The notes beneath the pieces are model-generated. The model worked only from the letters and a program-made list of their open reading frames with translations, was not told the DNA's origin and did not search any database. DNA of 23,979 bases from JALHNI01 sp031367405 (GTDB taxonomy: Bacteria; Acidobacteriota; Terriglobia; Bryobacterales; Bryobacteraceae): the NCBI GenBank assembly GCA_031367405.1, contig JANLPT010000261.1, forward strand, positions 1-23,979, written 5' to 3'. The position numbers were made by a program, and so were the translations under genes. Below are positions 20,393 to 23,979 of this stretch, in pieces. The first letter of the stretch is position 1, and each line of letters opens with the position of its first letter.

Positions 20393-23300
20393 ATGAAATC
20401 CACCATCCGCTATTCGATGTTAATCCTCAGCTGCGTTGCCACCGCAGCGTGGGCCCAGGTTACGACGGCCACCTTCTATGCCACGGTCACCGATGCTTCC
20501 GGTGCCGTCATCCCCGCCGCCAAGGTGATTCTGATCCATGAGGGCACGAGCACCACCAGCGAGAAAATTGCCGACGGGCAAGGCGAGGGGGTCTTTACCT
20601 TTTTGCGCGTGGGCACTTACACCATCCGCGCCGAGGCCAAGGGCTTCAAGCGCGGAGAATCGAGCGGCTTTGAGCTCACGGCCGGACAGCAGATTCGCTA
20701 TACCTTCTTACTCGAAATCGGTGCCGCGACGGAGACCGTCCACGTCGATGCCAGCGTCCCGCTCATTAATACGCTCTCCTCGGAACAGCTCAACTCATTC
20801 GAGGCGGTTAAGATTCGCGAGCTCCCGCTCGCCCGGCGCAATTTCTCCAACTTACTCAGCCTGGGCACGGGCGTCGTCTCCACGGGCGACAGCGTCCGCA
20901 TGAACGGCGTCGGTAAAAACGGTGTCGCGTTCTCCGTGGACGGCACCGACGCCGGCGGCAATCCCGAAGGCCGGGCCTCCTCGGGTTTCGGCCGTCCCAA
21001 TCTCATCGACATCATGAGCATTGAGGCGATCCAGGAAGTGGACACCGTCAAGGGCGTGCCTTCCGCCGAATACGGCAACATCGTCGGCGGGCAAGTGAAC
21101 CTGATCAGCCGGTCCGGCACTAATAAGTGGCACGGCAGCCTCTTCGAAAATTTCCAAGCGGAGGAATTGAACGCCCGCAATCAACGGCTAGCCAACAAGC
21201 CGGGCTCGACCTTCAATCAGTTCGGTGGCTCGGTGGGCGGCGCGATCATCAAGAACAAACTGTTCGTCTTCGGCGTCTACGAGGGCTACCGGGACCGCGC
21301 CTTCTCCGTCGTGCAGGATAACGTCCCCACCCCGCGCCTGCGCAACGACATGCTGGCCGGCGTCCCGTCCTATAAGCTGCTGCTCGACTTCATCCCGCTC
21401 CCCACCGAGCCATTCGCGGCCACCGCCGACGTCGGCCTGTACCGGTCGGCTGCCACGTCCAAGCGCGACGACAACCACGTCGACTTACGCACCGACCTGC
21501 GTGTCGGCCAGATGAGTAACTTCGCCTTCTCTTACAGCCGGGGCCGCCCTTATCAATTGGTTCCCCGCAGCTATATCAATGGGTCGAACGATCGCGATTT
21601 CCGCGTCTGGAACGAACGCGGCACCGTCGCCTACACCACCGGTGGCACCAACTGGACCTCGGAGAGCCGCTTCGGTTACAACCTCGCCGATACGGGCCGC
21701 TTCGATCGCTTCTTCTTTGAACAGAAAGAACCCGGCAACAAGACCGAGGTGCTTCCCTTCGGCCGCCGTGTCGCGCGCATCGGTACCAACCTCGGCTGGA
21801 ATTCTCCCGATCACGAATACTACAATCTGGAAGGCCGCACGATTAACTTCGACGAAAAGATCGCCCTCCAGCGCGGCAAGCACGGCTTCAAATTCGGCGT
21901 CAGCTACCGCAGCGACTGTTGCCAGAAGACCAATCCGGAAGCGCCCTTCATCAGCTACACCAGCCGCGCCGATCTGATCGCCAACATTCCCACGGAAGTG
22001 GCTCCCGTGTTCGGTAACGGCGAATTCCGCGGCGTTCAGAAAAGTATCGGTTTCTTCGTTCAGGACGATTGGCGCATTCGCCGCAACCTCACGCTCAACA
22101 TCGGCCTGCGTTACGATTCTTTTGGCAACTTCGTACCCAAGGCTAAGGAGACCGCCAAGGATACCGGCCTTTACAACCCCGATGGCCTGCTCAATCCGGT
22201 GACCTTTGCGGTGGGGAAACTCCGTGATCGAAACAACCCCGTCGAGGCGGACCGCTGGGCGAATCTCGGCCCGCGCATCGGCTTCAGCTACGACCCCCAA
22301 GGTAATGGCAAGATGGCTATTCGCGGCGGCTTCGGCATGCTCTTCAGCAGCCAGGTGACTGGTGCTCTTCAAGCCGCCGTCCAGCCCGGCCCCACCACGC
22401 CGTTCCGGATCCGCTTCAGCCGCGCCGACTCCCAGCGCCTCGGACTCAAATGGGGATCCTATACGGATGACATCGCCTCCGCTCTGGATAAAGACTCCGC
22501 CGCGCGCGGGCTTACTAATGTTTTTTCTATTTACAATCCGCAATTGCAGAACCCGTACAGCATGCATTTCAACTTAGGCTTTCAACGCGCCATCACCAGC
22601 ACGCTGGCCATTGAATCGGCTTTCGTCGGCACGCGCGGCGTGAAGTTTCTGATGCACCGCTGGGCCAATAACCCGGATCGTGTGACGGGCCTGCGTCCGA
22701 ATCCGTTGCTCAACGTCAATTACTATGTCGATAACACGCAGCAGTCCGTTTACACGTCCTGGCAGACTTCGCTGCGCAAACGTTTTTCGCACGGGCTCAC
22801 CGGCAGTCTCAATTACACCTGGGGCAGGGGCTTGTCGACGGCAGGCGGCGACATCGGCGCGTATTATCAGGGTGACGGCGACGCCCGGACGCAGGAGTTT
22901 CTGTATCCCCGCGCCGACCGCGGCCCCAATACCGGCGACATCAAGAGTTACTTCAACGCTGAGTGGGTCTACGAAGTGCCGCAACTTCTCAAGCAGGGCC
23001 GTTTGGCCAAGTCCGTCTTCGGGGGCTGGCAGCTTTCCGGCATTCTGCAAGCCCGCACCGGCGAACCAGTGACGCTTTCGCAGACCGGTGCCTTGCAGAT
23101 CAACCGTCCCGACTACGTGGGCGGGCCAGTCTACTTAGACGATTACCGCAAGACGCTGCAATACCTGAATCGCCCGGCTTTCGCCTTAATCCCGCTGGGC
23201 GCGGTCTCCCGCGCGCCAAATCGTCCGGGCAACGTGGGCAATGGTGCCCTTCGCGCCCCTGGCTCAATCAACCTGGACTTCTCCATCGGCAAGAGCGTTC

Positions 23301-23467
23301 CCATCACCGAGACCGCCAAGATCCAAATCCGCGCCGATATGTTCAACTCCCTCAACCACACCAATCTGACCGGTCTGCGCACCAGTTTGAACGATGCTTT
23401 CTTCGGACAATTGTTGAGCACCGCCGGAGCCCGCGTGGTGCAGTTGAACGCGCGGCTCAGCTGGTAA
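20393..23467 (+). CDS. TonB-dependent receptor, Oar-like, with carboxypeptidase-regulatory-like N-terminus
   Basis: The 1024-residue outer-membrane protein has a signal peptide at 1-21 (cut near AWA-Q). A carboxypeptidase-regulatory-like beta-sandwich lies at about 24-105, with TVTDASGAVIPAAKV and VGTYTIRAEAKGFK. A plug domain follows (about 115-245) with FSVDGTD and GVPSAEYGNIVGGQVNLIS, then a long beta-barrel. The chain ends in aromatic-terminated strands (VVQLNARLSW), as expected for BAM-inserted barrels. ATG 20393 has GAGGAG a few bases upstream; the open frame continues to 19988 but reads like leader DNA. Acidobacteria carry many such receptors, mostly without an assigned ligand, probably for oligosaccharides or peptides. 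No substrate-binding partner gene is adjacent. The sigma-54 regulator upstream is a possible but untested controller. Confidence 0.9.
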   Translation: MKSTIRYSMLILSCVATAAWAQVTTATFYATVTDASGAVIPAAKVILIHEGTSTTSEKIADGQGEGVFTFLRVGTYTIRAEAKGFKRGESSGFELTAGQQIRYTFLLEIGAATETVHVDASVPLINTLSSEQLNSFEAVKIRELPLARRNFSNLLSLGTGVVSTGDSVRMNGVGKNGVAFSVDGTDAGGNPEGRASSGFGRPNLIDIMSIEAIQEVDTVKGVPSAEYGNIVGGQVNLISRSGTNKWHGSLFENFQAEELNARNQRLANKPGSTFNQFGGSVGGAIIKNKLFVFGVYEGYRDRAFSVVQDNVPTPRLRNDMLAGVPSYKLLLDFIPLPTEPFAATADVGLYRSAATSKRDDNHVDLRTDLRVGQMSNFAFSYSRGRPYQLVPRSYINGSNDRDFRVWNERGTVAYTTGGTNWTSESRFGYNLADTGRFDRFFFEQKEPGNKTEVLPFGRRVARIGTNLGWNSPDHEYYNLEGRTINFDEKIALQRGKHGFKFGVSYRSDCCQKTNPEAPFISYTSRADLIANIPTEVAPVFGNGEFRGVQKSIGFFVQDDWRIRRNLTLNIGLRYDSFGNFVPKAKETAKDTGLYNPDGLLNPVTFAVGKLRDRNNPVEADRWANLGPRIGFSYDPQGNGKMAIRGGFGMLFSSQVTGALQAAVQPGPTTPFRIRFSRADSQRLGLKWGSYTDDIASALDKDSAARGLTNVFSIYNPQLQNPYSMHFNLGFQRAITSTLAIESAFVGTRGVKFLMHRWANNPDRVTGLRPNPLLNVNYYVDNTQQSVYTSWQTSLRKRFSHGLTGSLNYTWGRGLSTAGGDIGAYYQGDGDARTQEFLYPRADRGPNTGDIKSYFNAEWVYEVPQLLKQGRLAKSVFGGWQLSGILQARTGEPVTLSQTGALQINRPDYVGGPVYLDDYRKTLQYLNRPAFALIPLGAVSRAPNRPGNVGNGALRAPGSINLDFSIGKSVPITETAKIQIRADMFNSLNHTNLTGLRTSLNDAFFGQLLSTAGARVVQLNARLSW

Positions 23468-23510
23468 GTGGCTCGCTCCACCCGGGCGTTAGAAGTTTTC
23501 GGACGAGGGT

Positions 23511-23662
23511 AGCCCAGTTGGTGCCAGCCCAGTTGGGAGCCCAGTTGGTGCCGGGCAGTGCGCCGGGATCGGCCCAGTTGGTGCCGGGCATGATCGGGCC
23601 CAGTTGGTGCCGGGCATGATCAGGGGGCCCAGTTGGTGCCGGGCATGATCAGGGGGGATCAG
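23511..23662. repeat. Degenerate tandem array with six CCCAGTTGG units
   Basis: CCCAGTTGG occurs at 23513, 23528, 23540, 23573, 23599 and 23628. The last three units are longer (26-29 bases, CCCAGTTGGTGCCGGGCATG plus ATCnGGG), while the first are shortened. It starts 43 bases after the receptor stop. Short open frames across it on both strands (Ala-Pro-Thr-Gly and Gln-Leu-Val repeats) are taken as non-coding. The following stretch 23663-23810 shows no recognised feature apart from loose GCTACGGG-like repeats (about 23739-23787). Confidence 0.8.
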
Positions 23663-23810
23663 GGGAACGGACAAGCCGCAATCAGCAGGGGCAAGCTGGG
23701 TCTAGGCGGCCGGGAGGCCGTCGAATCGGGCGCAGGAATGAGCTACGGGGTTACAGAGCGCTACGGTGCAGATGCGGGCTACGGGGCAAAGAGAGCTAGG
23801 AAAAAAGGAC

Positions 23811-23979
23811 CTAGCCTGGCGGACCTCCCACGGCGATCGCCACCGGCCGCGCGAACCAGCCCGTGACCCGGTTATACGGCCCCGGACGCTGACCCGCATT
23901 CCGCCGCATCTCCTCCACCGGACCCTCCAAATAAACCTTCCAAGCCGCCGCCCCCACCGGATTGCCTAACGGGTTGCCA
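23811..23979 (-). CDS. C-terminal end of an unidentified protein (runs off right edge)
   Basis: The minus strand is open from the window edge to TAG at 23813-23811, giving 56 residues that include GNPVGAAAWKVYLEGPVEEM, RRNAGQRPGPYNRVTGW and FARPVAIAVGGPPG. The composition looks like real protein rather than chance, with few low-complexity runs and GC-rich third positions. I do not recognise a family. There is no hydrophobic tail or membrane segment. The gene start lies outside the window. Confidence is limited because only the end is visible. Confidence 0.4.
   Translation of the reverse strand, partial: GNPLGNPVGAAAWKVYLEGPVEEMRRNAGQRPGPYNRVTGWFARPVAIAVGGPPG

Noticed and set aside
21485..22567. 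Long minus-strand open frame opposite the receptor gene (360 residues)
   Set aside because: Low-complexity Ala/Glu/Val composition, no motif, and fully covered by the receptor barrel on the other strand.
23511..23662. Possible CRISPR array or repeat protein
   Set aside because: Spacing varies from 12 to 33 bases and the sequence between units is itself repeated; open frames across it are simple repeats without a start signal.

Overview
The window looks like chromosomal DNA of a large-genome Acidobacteriota, most like the Solibacter/Bryobacter group. The main grounds are a 1024-residue outer-membrane receptor with a carboxypeptidase-regulatory-like N-terminus, a CHASE2 histidine kinase with an NtrC-type regulator, a GC-rich coding style, and REP-like GACGGTCGGGG palindromes. 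This assignment is inferred from gene style; there is no rRNA or other marker gene here.

Region 1 (about 1-4710) is accessory DNA. It holds the 5' end of an IS1182-like transposase and its terminal sequence, a DUF433 antitoxin remnant, and a 214-bp element with 29-bp terminal inverted repeats. Degenerate tandem arrays lie against both ends of that element. Next comes a striking gene in which a compact tyrosinase-like copper domain is fused to three beta/gamma-crystallin domains. After it are an Uma2 gene cut short by a 121-bp MITE-like element that shares its terminal repeat with the IS, an AbiLi/COG1106-type ATPase, and a MazE/CopG-like antitoxin without an obvious toxin.

Region 2 (4759-8262, minus strand) is a tight four-gene operon: RodZ-like protein, NADPH-dependent MDR reductase, TesA-like SGNH esterase lipoprotein, and a hydroxypyruvate-isomerase-like TIM barrel. 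Region 3 (8364-11118, plus) is a small surface-glycan or lipid cluster: a family 2 glycosyltransferase and two SAM methyltransferases, with overlapping gene ends. A 31-bp-arm REP-like hairpin follows.

Region 4 (11351-12997, minus) holds YggX, an unknown small protein and SirB1. Divergent from these, Region 5 (13036-19940, plus) holds a fused anthranilate synthase TrpE-TrpG, a Cys/His-rich membrane protein translationally coupled to it, a secreted M24 Xaa-Pro aminopeptidase, a CHASE2 sensor kinase and a sigma-54 response regulator. Three junctions in this region are 4-base GTGA stop/start overlaps. Region 6 (20393-23467) is the TonB-dependent receptor. After it lie a degenerate CCCAGTTGG tandem array and the C-terminus of an unidentified minus-strand gene that runs off the right edge.

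The most unusual content is the tyrosinase/beta-gamma-crystallin fusion, the two MITE-like elements with their flanking arrays, and the Cys/His membrane protein behind trpEG. No complete new defence system or CRISPR array was found. All identifications come from reading motifs by eye, with no database search.
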